The notes: generated from the letters alone by a model not told the origin. Shown: positions 1-12,375, numbered from the stretch's first letter. The stretch is 64,000 nucleotides of DNA from Sceloporus undulatus (GCF_019175285.1 NC_056523.1:181442271-181506270), one strand, 5' to 3'. Translations and numbers: made by a program.

Positions 1-1455
1 AGGGGCCTCTCATCGGAGCACACGTCTCCCAGCTGCACCATCTGGGACCTCCCCGAGAGGTAGGAACGGAACCACTGGAGCGCAGTGCCCCCGATTCCCA
101 CCTCTGCGAGGCGCCCCAGAAGGATACCATGGTCTATGGTATCGAAAGCCGCTGAGATGTCCAAGAGCACCAACAGGGACACGCTTCCCCTGTCGATGCT
201 CAGACGGAGATCATCGACCAAGGCGACCATGGCCGTCTCAACCCCGTAACCCGCCCGGAAGCCAGTTTGAAATGGGTCCAGATAATCCGTTTCATCCAAG
301 ACCGCCTGAAGCTGGATCGCAACCGCCCTCTCGATCACCTTTCCCAAAAATGGTAGCAGCGAAACAGGCCGATAATTATTATGTACCAGGGGGTCAAGGG
401 AGGGCTTTTTTAGGATCGGTCTTACTATGGCCAATTTAAGATCCGATGGAAATAGCCCATCCCTTAAAGATGTATTAATTATCCGGCGTAACAAAGATGT
501 TACCGCCGGCCCCCCCTGGGCCGCTAACCACGAGGGACAGGGATCAAGAGAGCAGGTCGTTTTCCGAACACTTCCGAGGATCTTGTCCACATCCTCGGTA
601 CTCACCAACTCAAACTGATCCAGTTTAACATAGTCCACGGAGGCTCTGGACACTTCTACCCTAGGTTCTGCTAAAGTGTCGGCGTTCAGACCTTCGCTTA
701 TACGAGAGGTTTTATCCGCAAAAAAGTCGTTAAACAAGTCACAGCAGGCCTTAGAAGGTTCAAGGATCTGGTTCAGGGCGGGAGGGAGCTGAGTTAGCTC
801 CCTGACCACCCTGAACAACTCTGCCGGACGCGACTCAGCGGACGCAATACGAGCACCATAGAACAAATTCTTTGTTGCTCGTATTGCCTCTCCGTAGTCC
901 TCTAACAGTTGGTCTAGGAGAGCCTTGTCGTCTAAGCAAAGGTGTTTCCGCCAACGGTACTCTAGCCGTCGCAGAACCCGCTTCCTCGCCCGGAGATCTT
1001 CCGTATACCAGGGCTTACGTTTGGAAGCAGGCCTGAGAGGGCGCTTGGGAGCGATCCTGTGTATAGCCCTGGAAAGGCCGGTATTCCAGATACCGGTGAG
1101 GGCATCAACAGAGTCGCCGTCATTTCCAACCGTGAGCCCCTCTAAGGCTTCTCGGAACCTCTCAGGTTCCATCAGCCTTCGAGGGTGGACCATCCTAACT
1201 GGTCCACCACCCCCGGGGGGGGATCTGGGTAGAGGCCTTGATTTTCACCTCTACCAGGAAATGATCCGTCCATGACAGGGGGGAAACATTAACTATTTCC
1301 ACCCACGGATTCTCCGCATCCGAACAGAAGACCAAATCGAGAGTATTACCCGCACAATGCGTGGGACCCTGTATCAGCTGGGACAGGCCCATGGCCGCCA
1401 TGGTCTCCATGAATTCCCGAGCCGCACCGGATGGAACATGGCTGGTCATTGTCAA
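1..1455 (-). mobile_element. L2/CR1-group LINE fragment (endonuclease and reverse transcriptase)
   Basis: On the minus strand, 1455-1195 encodes the end of an AP endonuclease domain, with PTHCAGNTLDLVF and SWTDHFLVEV. Further along, about 420-1 encodes reverse transcriptase with KKPSLDPLVHNNYRPVS, LDPFQTGFRAGYG and motif A LLVLLDISAAFDTIDHGIL. The two parts are in different frames; a run of G near 1208 is the likely slip site. The element continues off the left edge. Jockey-superfamily membership is clear from the motifs; L2 rather than CR1 is a guess. Few breaks suggest a fairly young copy. Confidence 0.85.
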
Positions 1456-1675
1456 TACTCCTTAAAGTATTGTACCTGTATCAAAATGTACCTATTATTA
1501 TGAATGAAGTACCTTTTAAGAATTGGAATAAAGATCTGACAAAATTTATTTGGAATGATAGAAGACCCAGAATAAAAATGAAGCTGCTACAAGATGAAAT
1601 TGAAAGAGGAGGAGTAGCACTACTGAACTTTAAGATATACTATCAAGCTTCGGTGTTAAGTTGGTTATTGGATTG
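1456..1675 (+). mobile_element. L1 LINE ORF2 C-terminal fragment
   Basis: The plus-strand reading LYLYQNVPIIMNEVPFKNWN, then LTKFIWNDRRPRIK and GGVALLNFKIYY, matches the C-terminal region of L1 ORF2 (LP..FIW..KKPRIK pattern). It is a short 5'-truncated piece abutting the LINE on its left and a CR1 tail on its right. Confidence 0.8.
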
Positions 1676-1795
1676 GATCCAGTCCAACCCCATTCTGCCA
1701 TGCAGAAACTCTCAATCAAAGCATCCCCATTGACAGATGGCCATCCAGCCTCTGTTTAAAGACATCCACAGATGGAGACTCTACTACTGTCATGG
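1676..1795 (-). mobile_element. CR1 3'-end fragment
   Basis: It contains the lizard CR1 3'-end block in antisense (CCAGTCCAACCCC, GATGGCCATCCAGCCTCTG, GGAGACTCTAC). Related copies lie at 12478, 14311 and 21275. Confidence 0.7.
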
Positions 1796-2745
1796 TTAGG
1801 AAAGATGGAAATTAGAATAGAAGAGATTTTCTTTTACAGGTTGAGGAAGCTCTGCTGTGTTCAATGGGATTTACCCCCATGGAAGTGTGAACAGAATTGC
1901 TGAGTCCACTCTTTGTCATTTTGAATCAATGTGTCTCCACCCCCACTTTCCAGTCTTGGGAAATTAGTCATCACCTATGGCTGGCTTCTCACAGGTATGT
2001 ACTAGTTGAAGTGTGCTACTTTGTCCCAAACCTTTTCTCTAATGAATCTGGCATTGGTGGTGCAGACATAAGTCATGTCACATTCCATTTTGATAAAGGA
2101 AATGGTGATTAACTCGTATATAGAAGTACTGAGGTAAGAGATTCCCCCAAAGCATTGTATTTTAGAAATGGCTCTTTGAGATAAGAATCAGAGCAACTCA
2201 AGAATAAGTCATCCATTCTGCCTCCCCTCTCCTCAGTCCATTCTCTTCTTGCAACAGGAATTTGGAAATGTTTGGAATAACGCTGAATGACGTTTTCACC
2301 CTTTAAGATCAAAGCTGATTTTCCCCCATATTCCACTGCTATGCCACTTTAGTCACAGCAGGCAGCATTCTGAGCATCTCACCTCTTTATTAAGAACAAA
2401 AAAAAAGCAAATTACTAGTCCTTAAGTGTTCAAAGACCAGGTTTGAAAAAGCTATATGGTGACATCTTAGAATGGAGTGTGAGCATGGTTTTCAGATCAG
2501 CTATCAAATAGCAATATTTTCAGTTGGGGTGATAACAAAATGAGCTGCTTAATCCACTGGTACAGATTTTCCTAGTTCTGAAGAGGCAGCATCCTCATGA
2601 TGCTTTTCTCATCAGATCTGTGCCCAGGTGGAAAGGATCCATTCCGCTTGAAATTTATGGAGATATTAAAGTACATAACTTGGGAAAATGCTGTGTTAGT
2701 TCTTAATATTATAATAACAGGCTAATGACAACTCCACATAAGGCA
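1796..2745. other. Intergenic, nothing recognised
   Basis: I found no conserved coding frame or assignable repeat here. Small open frames lack any recognisable motif. Confidence 0.5.
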
Positions 2746-3310
2746 TTAACTGCCGCGGCCCCAAGATTATAGAATGACCTACCGGAAGAGATCCATCTCA
2801 TTACTACCTTAGAGGCCTTTAAGAAGGCACTCAAAACGGATCTCTTCCAGCGGGCTTATCCACTGAACTCCATATAAAAAGGTTATGATGACTGCTCTTC
2901 CTTGACTCTGACTGTTGGCTAATGGTGGTGCAGTGGTTAAATGCCTGTACTGCAGCCACTCACTCATAAACCACAAGGTTGCGAGTTCAAGACCAGCAAA
3001 AGGGCTCAAGTTTGATTCAGGCTTGCATCCTTCCCAGGAGGTGGCTAAAATGAGCACCCAGATTGTTGGGGGCAATTAGCTTACAGTTGTAAACCGCTTA
3101 GACACTGCTTTGGCGGTATGAAGCTTGTTTTGTCTGTAATTTTTAGAGAACTAATAGGAATTCTTGATAAATTCAGTGTTAGTATTTTATTGTTGTATTG
3201 ATTGTAAATTTTACTAAGTGTCTTTTAAGGTTGTAATCCCGCCTCGATCTGTGGGAGAGGCGGGAGGTATAAATAAACTATATTATTATTATTATTATTA
3301 TTATTATTAC
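2746..3310 (+). mobile_element. L2-like LINE 3' end, split by a SINE
   Basis: Positions 2750-2870 read AAPRLWNDLPEEIHLITTLE, then AFKKALKTDLFQRAY, the typical C-terminus of L2-type ORF2. The 3' UTR resumes after the SINE and ends with a GAGAGGCGGGAG hairpin region, AAATAAACTATATT and an (ATT)n tail at about 3280-3309. Confidence 0.8.
2920..3125 (+). mobile_element. tRNA-derived SINE inserted in L2-like LINE
   Basis: A tRNA-like head has an A box (TGGTGCAGTGGTTAAATGCC) and a B box (GGTTGCGAGTTCAAGAC). The body reads TCAGGCTTGCATCCTTCC and AACCGCTTAGACACTGC. A second full plus-strand copy lies at 47652 and minus copies lie near 30.4-30.7 kb. Confidence 0.8.
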
Positions 3311-3381
3311 TTCTGAAAGTGATGGATGTTGATCAAAGCGATGCAAATAAAAGAGAAAGCAAAAGCACATTTTTGCATATA

Positions 3382-3610
3382 CAGTGGACCCTTGTTATAA
3401 GCTGGGGTTTGGTTCCAGGATCCCCAGTGTATAACAAAATCCATGGATGCTCAAGTCCCATTAATTATACTGACATAGCAAAATGGCGTCCCTTATAAAA
3501 AATGGAAAATCAAGGTTTGATATTTGAAATTTATACTTTTTTGGAACATTTTCAAACTGTGGATGCTTGAATCCGTGTATAAAAAATCCATGTATAAGAA
3601 GGGCCAACTG
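3382..3610 (+). mobile_element. Tigger-like (Tc1/mariner) miniature element
   Basis: The 229-bp element is flanked by TA on both sides. It has terminal inverted repeats (CAGTGGACCCTTGTTATAA at the left; CAGTTGGCCCTTCTTATA as the complement of the right). Internal GGATGCTCAAGTCCCATTA and GTGGATGCTTGAATCCGTG are shared with copies at 12828 and 18399. Confidence 0.8.
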
Positions 3611-3829
3611 TACAAACACATGTAACTGGCTATATAGCAACATGCCTTATACAAAAATGTATGTATTATTTTGTGTAATATTTTCCGCTTCCCATCTAGT
3701 AGGGTGAAAAAATATCTGAAAATCTTGCTTTGCAAATGAGAAAAACTCACCTAGGGAAGCACAGGGAGAGCAAATTGTTTTGATTTGTGCATCACTGTTT
3801 CTGAGAAAGGCTGTTAATGATAGGGTGAC

Positions 3830-3895
3830 TTCAAGGTCTCTTATTTAAAGGGTTGCCATAAGTCAAAGTTGATTGGACAGCAGTTAATGACAGAT
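3830..3895 (+). repeat. BovB-type 3' tail fragment
   Basis: GGGTTGCCATAAGTCAAAG followed by TTGATTGGACAGCAGTTAA resembles the conserved 3' end shared by BovB LINEs and Sauria-type SINEs. Confidence 0.5.
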
Positions 3896-4073
3896 TTCTA
3901 TCCCATCCTTAGAGTAGTATCAGAAATTATGAAATATTCATACATTGGTAATTAATGACACAAGTTGCAGCTTTTGGCTGGCTGCTTTTGAAGGATACAA
4001 AATATGAATAAATGTAATGGCAAGTGTGGGTATAGGTGTGTAAACTGTAAATACAATAAATGCTGATCTGATT

Positions 4074-4273
4074 ATGATCCATGTGTGATCACACCACTTT
4101 CATTGTCATGGCTCCATCCTATCCTGGGATTTGTAGTTTGTGGTGGCACCGGGGCTCTCTGAAAGAGAAGGCTAAATGTCTCACAAAACAACATACCTTG
4201 CAATTCTACAACATTGAGCCCTGGCAATTAAAGTGGTGACAAACTGCATTAATTCTGCGGAGTAGATGTAGCC
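4074..4273. mobile_element. Palindromic MITE, 'GCAGAAATAATCCAG' family
   Basis: A diverged copy of an approximately 200-225-bp foldback element recurring through the window. Left and right arms carry CACCACTTT..GTCATGGCTC and its complement, with CCTGGGATTTGTAGTTTG and a GGCTCTCTGA centre. Confidence 0.7.
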
Positions 4274-5599
4274 AGAGAGAGTCAGATAGGGAGAAGATGA
4301 CCTTCAAACATTGCTTTGGATTGGAGATGGGATTTGAAGCTGACGCTGATAGAGTGTTGAACTGATAGAGGCAGAGTTTTAGATTTGGTCAAGAAGAGAG
4401 AACTGCCTTTGCTACTGGGGAGCCAAAAGTATAGAATATTAGAGTTTATTATATTCTTATACTGCATTCAATAAATCTATCCTTCTTGTTGTTTTTAAAC
4501 CTGTCTGCCTGTCTATGAAGTCTGAATTGGAGTTAGGCCATGCATACCAAACTAAAGAATTAACACAACAACACAACCACAAGTTCATATTTACGGGGTA
4601 ATCCAATCCAGCAAGGCAAAAATCAGGGTAACAAAGGCAGGGTGAGTGGCAGAATTCCTAAGGTTTGGTGTTTTGGGGCCAGTCTGGGTAAAAGGAATTG
4701 TCACAAAAACATAGCATTTTTAGCCCTTTGCAGCTGGTCCTTTCCATGTGTGAAGAAAGAGGATGATCTCAGTCTGGATACCTGTATCAATATTCAGACT
4801 TTCCTCTACTAAACTGGGATATGAGCTACTCAAAAGCCTATATGAGAATACCAGAACTGTGTCTGTATAATCTACTATTCCCCTGATAAGCAAACAACTT
4901 TGGTCATGGAAACTGCATTTACAAGGATTATTAATAATTACCATGATCCTTGGCTGCATTCAGTCTCTCAATGGGAACCAGCAACATTGGGGGCATTCCA
5001 CTGTGACCAGTAGCTCCTCCCTTGGGCAACCGTTCCTCTTTTTCTGCAGTTTTCAAGCTTCTGTGTCCAATTTTACAATAAACTGCTCTACAGAGTTTGG
5101 AGAAATTATTTTGCTAGACAAAAACTCCCCAAATCTCCTAACTAGCGTCATGCTGACTGGAAGATCCTGGGAGTTGTCCAAGAAAGTAACTTTTCAAAGC
5201 TCTGCTCCTCTGCTGTATTGTGCAGGGTCAGATGTTTACCTACAAGTATTGTCTCTATTTGCCAGGAAAAGAAGGCCCTGTTTGTGTTTTTCAACCAGCT
5301 AAGCCACACACCTGGACAGATTGGGTATAATCCAGATGCTTTTGTCACAAGATCCACAGTGGCACAAAGACCTTAACTGTCACACTCGATCATTGTTGAG
5401 CTCCTTCACTAGATCTGCTGCTCGGTTTTTGGAAAATGGAATGCATAATCTTGGCACTGATACTGTGGTCATAAGCAATAGCACACTGGATCCAAATTTC
5501 TAGAAGTAACACTGTATTGGGCCACTGCAGCTAAATGAGCAAAAAGTCCACTGGTGCTGTAAAGACTAGCAGATTAGTCATAACACAGCATGATGGCAT

Positions 5600-5826
5600 G
5601 ACCCAGCATGGTGTAGTGGTTTTGAGACTATGACTCTGGAGGTTCAAATCCCCACTTGGCAATGGAAACCCAGTGGGTGGCACATTCTCTTAGCCTCAGA
5701 GGGAGGCACTGGCAAAACCCCCTCTGAACAAATCTTTCCAAGAAAACCCTGTGATAGGTTTAACTTAGGGTTGCCATAAGTTGGAAATGATTTGAAGGGA
5801 CACAACAACAACAACAACAACGACAT
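5600..5826 (+). mobile_element. ACA-tailed tRNA-derived SINE
   Basis: Full-length copy: head AGCATGGTGTAGTGGTTTTG, B box GGTTCAAATCCC, body TTAGCCTCAGAGGGAGGC, and tail ACTTAGGGTTGCCATAAGTT ending in (CAA)n. The same SINE occurs at least a dozen times in the window on both strands. Confidence 0.85.
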
Positions 5827-6559
5827 GGAGCCAGACACTTAGGGCTCAAATATAGGGACAAATGCCCCCCTTCCCAACCCACCCTGTATGCCAATTAGCA
5901 TGGATTGGTGAGTTGCATCCTTGTAGTGTGATCTGATGAGGTTGGAGGCTGGAGTGGAGCATCTGTTCTGGGCCTAAATTCCAAGAGCAGTGGTCAGAGT
6001 TAACATGTGATAAGGTCCATCATAGAGGTCAGGCCAAAATAAAGTGGGTATGGTCACATGCAGTTCTTACCCATTTGGATATTTTTCCACCAAGCACACA
6101 AATATTGCTGAGTGGCATGCCTGTCTACTCAAAGGTAAGCCCCAGCATATCTTCATAGGTTGCCTAGAACAACTCAAATCTGTGCACATTTCTTCACGAG
6201 GGAGCCAATGGCAACTAGTGGCTTCCATGTCAGTGAGGTGCAGTGAATCTTCTCTGGCTTTTAGTCCAACGTCTAAAGGAGGCATCCAAGGTGCTGAACT
6301 CTTTCCCCAAACTAGGTTCAGCATCTTGGATAGTTCCTTTAAAGTGAGAAGTTGAAGGCTTTCATGGTCAGCATCCATAGTTTTTTGTGGGTATTTCAAG
6401 CTATGTGGCCGTGTTCTGGAAGAGTTTATTCCTGACATTTCACCAGCATCTGTGGCTGGCATCTTTAGAAAATGGAAGTGAGTGGGGTATATAAAGTTCC
6501 TTTAAAGTTTGGACTAAAACACAGAGCATATCCCTCACCCCACTGGAACAGGAGTTGCA

Positions 6560-6715
6560 GGGTGCTGCTGGAAGAAACCCTTTCAGCATGGGCAAAGTAG
6601 ACCCTCCAGATATAGGTGGATTGATAGTCCCAGCATTCCTCATCATTGGCTATGCTGGCAAGAGCTGCTGGGAGTTACAATCCAGCAATGTCTGTAGGGC
6701 CACACTTTTACCACA
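6560..6715. repeat. hAT-like palindromic MITE fragment
   Basis: Arms with GTCCCAGCATTCCTCATCAT and GCTGGGAGTTACAATCCAGC facing each other resemble the common lizard element that carries ACTCCCAGCAT arms. Ends are unclear. Confidence 0.4.
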
Positions 6716-6795
6716 CTTACTTTAAAAAGTTTGTATGTTTATATTGCTGTTTTGGTAAACCACAAGGGCAAATTTCCAATTAATGATGCTTCCAG

Positions 6796-6912
6796 AGAAG
6801 GGGTCGGAAAAGTGCAGCCCTTCAGATGTTGGAGTACAATACCAGCTTTCCTCAGCATTACTAGCTAGACCTATTGGGTATTGCAGTCCAGGAACATCTG
6901 GAGGGCTCCATG
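6796..6912. repeat. hAT-like palindromic MITE
   Basis: The arms GCCCTTCAGATGTTGGAGTA and the opposing TGCAGTCCAGGAACATCTGG, then AGGGCTCC, are imperfect inverted repeats about 117 bp end to end. Confidence 0.5.
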
Positions 6913-6914
6913 AT

Positions 6915-8160
6915 TCTTTTCCTTTCCCAGGACAGAATCCTATTGTTATTCTAAACCAGTGCAGGCTCACTGAATGTATACATCATCATCACTTAGGTAA
7001 CTGTTGACTTATCAGGTTCCCACTGATTGTACTGTATGAGTCCAATCTAGCTGGACTTTAGGCATCAGTGCTTCCAGTCAAAAGACACTGTGCATGAAAG
7101 GGTTACAGTGGGATGATCTCATAGACTGTAATGTGGGGGAGGTGAAAATCTATGTTTTGAGGTTGGGGCAATTGCCTAGTAAATGCCTTGTTTGGAAGCT
7201 TCTTAAAGTCCTGGATCTTAAGGTATTCCTACTAATCCATGTTGCATTCTTAATAGTTCAGCAATATGTAGCTCAGCTCTGACACAGAAGTGATAAATTG
7301 CACACCTGACTGGTAGCAAGCAGCAGAATTGGCATAGGGTTGTTGTTTTTAATCCCAAACATTGAGTTGTTGCCTTCAAAGTAAATGAAGTGTGGGAAGA
7401 GAAGCAAATCATCTAGAAAGGTACCAGGCAACAGCAGCAGACAGGTTGCTTCACACCTTAGGAATGCAGGGCTTTGCACAAGTTATGGGAGATTTTTCCT
7501 TAACCCCTAGGAAACTGTCAAGGAATGATACCTTGAAAATAGGCAGACCTCTATGTTTGCCTTTCAGGACTCAGAATTGCCCTTTCTCTTCTGCTATCTG
7601 GGGGCCATAAAGATTACATAGTCCAGGCTCCTGACATGTATACAGAGAGTTCAGCTCTGCCATATTCAAAGTATATCCCAGTCACATATTTTGACCTCTA
7701 TAATCCTTCTGCAAGCTCATATATTACATTATATAGGCAGATCCCACTGGCAGAATAAAGATAGGTGGCTGTTTTTTCTCACAACTCAAAACCACATTCG
7801 AAGGGATCCATAGTTGTTCTGATCCATGGCTGAGATCCTGGATCGGGAGGTATATTGTAAAGTTCTGCACAGACAGACCTACAACATGTTTCTCCCTCAG
7901 CCTCCTAAACTCATATTTTAAGATGCTGTGCTTTCCCAATACAGCCATTTACTGGCTGGGAGAGAATGGGGTGGAGTGGTGGGAAAGATCATCCAGTTAT
8001 GTTTCTATAGATGGATGCATGACTATAACCCTCCTCCAGGATGAGAATTGTGGATGCGACAATGGCACATAATTATTAACACAGGTGTCTTCAGTTGAAA
8101 ATGGCAGATTGCAATGAGTAGCTGCGAGTATATCAAGTGATGGGGAACACTCCATCCTCT
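6915..8160. other. Intergenic, nothing recognised
   Basis: No conserved coding frame or confidently assignable repeat was seen in this stretch. Confidence 0.4.
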
Positions 8161-8164
8161 GGCT

Positions 8165-8400
8165 TAAAGTGGCAGGCCTGAGCTTTTCCATACTCTTCGA
8201 GTTCCCTGATCTGGCAGGGACAGTCCCAGCTAATCCTGTCATCCCACTTTTTCAGCAGCTTTTAAAATGTCCCAGTTTCTTGCTCCTGTTCCCTTTTACC
8301 ACTTTGTCCTGGCTTACCTCAACTATTGCAATGTTCAAAATGCAAAAATAGTTTGCACTCTATTAACTCAGCAGGGAGGAGAGACTCAGGCAATAGCAAA
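8165..8400 (+). repeat. Unclassified interspersed repeat, copy 1
   Basis: It shares an ordered set of blocks with 28080-28310: TCATCCCACTT, TTCAG..GCTTTTAAAA, TGTCCTGGCTTACCT (TGTCCTCAGCTTATT in copy 2), TTTGCACTC..TTAACTCAG and CTCAGGCAATAGCAAA. No family was recognised. Confidence 0.6.
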
Positions 8401-8539
8401 CTGCTGTAGCCTCTTCTATTTTTCTTCATTGATAACTTTTGCCATCCTGACCACATCCTTGGCTACATGTGTCCCACTTTACATCTATCAAATGTTGGAG
8501 GAGATGTTGGAGGGCATGCCATTACACTTCATTGTCCTG

Positions 8540-9930
8540 ATAAGAACCCTGTACTAAGAACAAGAGGCTACTGTTAGAACAGAATATGGAGAAACAGAGT
8601 GGGCCCCAATTGGCAAAAGGTCAGGCAAGGCTGTATTTTATCACCCTTCTTGTTCAACTTATACACAGAAAATAGCATACGCAGAGTAGGGTTAGACTCA
8701 GGAAGGTGGAGCGAAAATCGAAGGAAGGAATATCAACAACCTAAGGTATACAGAGGACCCCATACTACTAGCAGAAAACAGCAAAGACTTGGAACCATTA
8801 TTAAAGAAAGTCAAAGAAGAAAGTGCTAAAGCAGGCTCAATGCTGAATGTTAAGAAAACAAAAATAATGACTATGGAAAATTTACATAAATTCAGTTTAG
8901 ATGACAAAGAAATAGAAAGTTAAAGCATTCCCCTACCTTGACTTAATCATTGATCAGAATGAAGATTATAGTCAAGAAATCAGAAGACTGGGACTGTGAA
9001 GGAACTAGACAAGATGCTAAAGTGCAAAGATATAAAACAAAACGCTAAAGTAAGGATAGTCCAAGCCATTGTATTCCCCATCACCATGTATGGATGTAAG
9101 AAATCGGCAGTAAAGAAAGCAAATAGCAAGAAAATTAATTCATTTAAGATGTGGTGCTGAAGAAGGATAACATGGATGGAGAAAAAGACAAACAAGTGGG
9201 TAGATCAAGCCTGTACTCTTCCTAGAAGCTAAGGTGGGGTACAGATGGCAGAAAAGATGACCAAATTGAGACTATCATACTTTGGACACATCATGAGAAG
9301 GAATAACTCATTAGAAAAGTCAATAATGCTGGGAAAGGTGGAAAGAAGTAGGGAGAGAATAAGACCACATACTAGGTGGATAGACTCAATGAAAGAAATC
9401 ACAGAACTGGGCTTGCAGGACCTGAGCAAAGTGGTTGCAGGAGTAGGCAACCTGCGGCCCGCGGGCCAAATGCGGCCCGGCAAGGCCTTGGGACCGGCCC
9501 CAGCCCAGTCCTGCCGCTGATTGCCGCCGGAGCCTTTGGCCTCTCGCGTGAGGGTGAGGGGCCTTTGGCCTATCAGGAGGAGGTGGGCAAGGGGGGGGCA
9601 AGCAGCGGGCAAGGGGGGAAATTGTCTATAGAAGCCTCAGAAACATGCATTTATATTAACATTTTTTTAAAAATCAGCAAATTTTTTCACATGTCCTCCA
9701 TTTTTAAAAAAAGTGTCCTCCATTTGAAAATTTTGTCCTATATTTGTCCCGGTTTATTTATTTATTTAATTTTTTTAAAAAATATTTAATTGTTTATTTT
9801 TTGGCTTCAGCCCCCCAGTTGTCTGAGGGACAGCAACCCGGCCCCCGGCTCAAAAGGGTTGCCTACCCCTGTGTAGAGGATGGGAGTCTTAGAGGTGTCT
9901 GAATCACAGGGTCAACTTGAGAGCAGTTAA
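8540..9930 (+). mobile_element. BovB (RTE-clade) LINE 3' half, interrupted by an hAT element
   Basis: The plus strand encodes VRQGCILSPFLFNLYTE (reverse transcriptase palm), later LLAENSKDLEPLLKKVKEES, and KLRLSYFGHIMRRNNSLEKS then TRWIDSMKEI, the C-terminal block of BovB ORF2. The frame is broken several times. The LINE resumes after the inserted element with GTAGAGGATGGGAGTCTTAG. Another BovB 3' part lies at 15330 and a minus-strand scrap at 24040. Confidence 0.85.
9438..9871 (+). mobile_element. Non-autonomous hAT element inside BovB
   Basis: The 434-bp element has terminal inverted repeats CAGGAGTAGGCAACC and, at the right, GGTTGCCTACCCCTG. CGGCCCGCGGGCC follows the left end. The interior holds GTCCTCC blocks (TGTCCTCCATTTTTAAAA, TTTGTCCCGGTTTATTT). 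Flanking 8-mers match only about half, so the target duplication has decayed. Its position splits the BovB copy, so it is younger than that LINE. Confidence 0.75.
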
Positions 9931-10779
9931 CATTGCATCTTCTGCAGCATTCACCTGGAGCAGATTTGTTGGCCAGAAAGGGCTCCAATTTGCTTCTTCA
10001 AAGAACAGACTAAAGCCCTTTCCAGCAAGCCAACCCACTACCAAAGAAATTGCAACTTTTTTTGTGATACATTATATTTTGAATCTAATAGAAAAGAGAT
10101 GGAGCACCACTGGGCTCCCCTGATGCTTTTCAATTCCAACATTCACAATCCCCAGATAACATGGCCAGCTGTCCAGGACGATGGAAGCTGTAGTCCAGCA
10201 AAATCTAGAAGGTTAGAGGTTTTTCACCACCTCTGACACATAATGTCATAGCACGGTGAGTTCTGCTTTCAAGTGACTCTCTGTTTCCACACCAGCACAG
10301 TATTACCAAGGTACATGTGCCTACAGGCCAAACCCAATCCATTTTCTGGGGACATATATCCTGGAAAAGCAGCCAAACACATCCTGGGGTGTTTTTTTTC
10401 AGCCTTTGCAGGACCAATAGATAGAAAGGGACAGGATGTACAACATTTTGATCTCACACATCTTCAGGAAGCTTGGAGCAGACTAGTTTAAAGATTGGAA
10501 TGCAGATTTGAGTCTGTTAAAATTCTACAGTTTAACTAGAAGACAATTTGTCTTGCTAAAACCTGCCCCAGGACAGCACATGATAACATCACCCTGGGGA
10601 TATCATTGGAAGCTTCGTGTGATTCACGGTGTAGCATCCTCAGATTTTCACAGCTGTGATCTTGGTCCTCTCCTGATCAACATATAACTTATTTTCCCTG
10701 CTGCTTTTCTTTAGAAACAGAAAAGAGAAGGCAGCTACTCAACATGAAGACAAATTTGCAGTGTCACACCTGTATTCAT

Positions 10780-10880
10780 TTCAGTTCTTGTTGTTAATTG
10801 TCGTCAAGCTGATTTCGACTTATGGTGATCCCATGAATGACAGACCTCCAAGAGACTCTGCCATCCACATCCCTGCTCAG
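10780..10880 (-). repeat. BovB/Sauria-type SINE tail fragment
   Basis: GTCGTCAAGCTGATTTCGAC, then TTATGGTGATCCCATGAATG and AGACCTCCAAGAGACTCTG, is the antisense of a common lizard SINE 3' region. Confidence 0.5.
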
Positions 10881-11338
10881 ATCTTGGTAACCTGGGTTTT
10901 TATGTTCCAGCAATATTTAAACCTTTTGTCTGGATGCAAAATGAGAACATGGAGTGTGGTGAACACATGAGCAGATAGAAAGTGTTTACTGTTTTCTGCA
11001 GCATTTTCAAGTGTGTTGAAGAGTCCAGCCACTGTTTTGTTTTTTAAAAGGCTAGTCTCTTCAGCTGTGTGTATTGCTATAAGGAAACCAAACAAGAAAA
11101 TACTATGTGAGTGCATGGTTCTCAGCTACATAGGCCTGTCTCTTCTTAGGAGTGCAGCATCTTGTTTGGAATTGTGGGTTGTCCCATCGGAATCATATTA
11201 GTTCATCTTCATGAAATATTTACAAGAGCTTAATGTTAACTTGCTGTCTTTTGATTTACTAAATGCATCCTCATGAACTTGCACAACAGAAGCTATTGGC
11301 TTCTCTGGCTAGGGATAACAGGGACTGTATTCCGAAAC

Positions 11339-11485
11339 AGAAGCCAGCATGGTGCAGTGCTTTGGGTGTTGGAATCTGGAGAGCAGAATTTGAATCCCAG
11401 ATCAGTTATAGAAACCTGCTGGGAGAACTTGGGCAAGTCACACTCTCCTGGCCTCAGAGGAAGACAAAGGCAAACCCCTTTTATT
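11339..11485 (+). mobile_element. ACA-tailed SINE, 5' part
   Basis: Head AGCATGGTGCAGTGCTTTGG, B box TTTGAATCCCAG, body GGGCAAGTCACACTCTCCTG and CAAAGGCAAACCCC. The 3' part is missing. Confidence 0.7.
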
Positions 11486-12375
11486 GTTGTTGGTGAGTCC
11501 CATGTCAGTAAGGTGGTAAATCTGCTCCAGATATTGGATAGTTTTACAGGAACTGCCCAAGGTTCTGGATCAATTGTTGGTTCAGCACCTAGGATATCTT
11601 CTTTAAGGTCTGAACTAAAATATGGAATGGGTTCACTTTCCTACTGACATTGGGCACACCGGCCACTCCAGTGAGGCAATAGTCAAAGAGCTCTCGGGGT
11701 TTTCTGATGATGGAAGCTGGAAAAATGACTTGGAGGTAGCATGCGCCATACAGCATGCAAGCTGCACTTTCTCCACCCTTAATTTAGGAGATGCTTAGCT
11801 GATTTGGCAGGGAAAGGCTTAAAACTCTTTGGACAGTAGGATTAATGATCACTTTAATCTTGAAAAATTGGAGAAAAGAGTGGAAGCTAATATGTTGAAA
11901 TTCAGTGCAGTATAGATGAGGACATGTGAGAAAAAGAAAAGTCAAAAACAGAAATACAAAACTGAGTTATTGGCTATTTGGGAAGCAGCACCGCTAAAAC
12001 ATAAACAGCAGCAACCAATGGCTTTTTCTCACTGAATTGAATGGGTCATGGTATAAAACACGCAATGCTGCAAAATAACCCTAATGAATATTGTTCAATA
12101 TTCTGAGGAAAATGTTCAAAATATTCACTATTCCTAAGAAAATGAGCGTGGGCAAAATGCAACAAGTGTTAGCTGTGACAAGCATCAAAATCATACACAC
12201 ATATAATAAAGTTTTTGATGTACCTGTTCCCCATTCACCTCTGAATAAACTGGTGATTTCAGGCAGCCAACCCCACTCTTCCAATAACCGTAGTGAAAAT
12301 ATGTTGTTTTGGGTGTGATGAAACCAAAGACTAAAATTTTCACAGTATGGAGAAAATGAATCAGAGCCAGACTTA

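Noticed and set aside
2920-3000. tRNA gene
   Set aside because: The A and B boxes belong to a SINE head; the body and A-rich or ATT tails follow, and many diverged copies exist.
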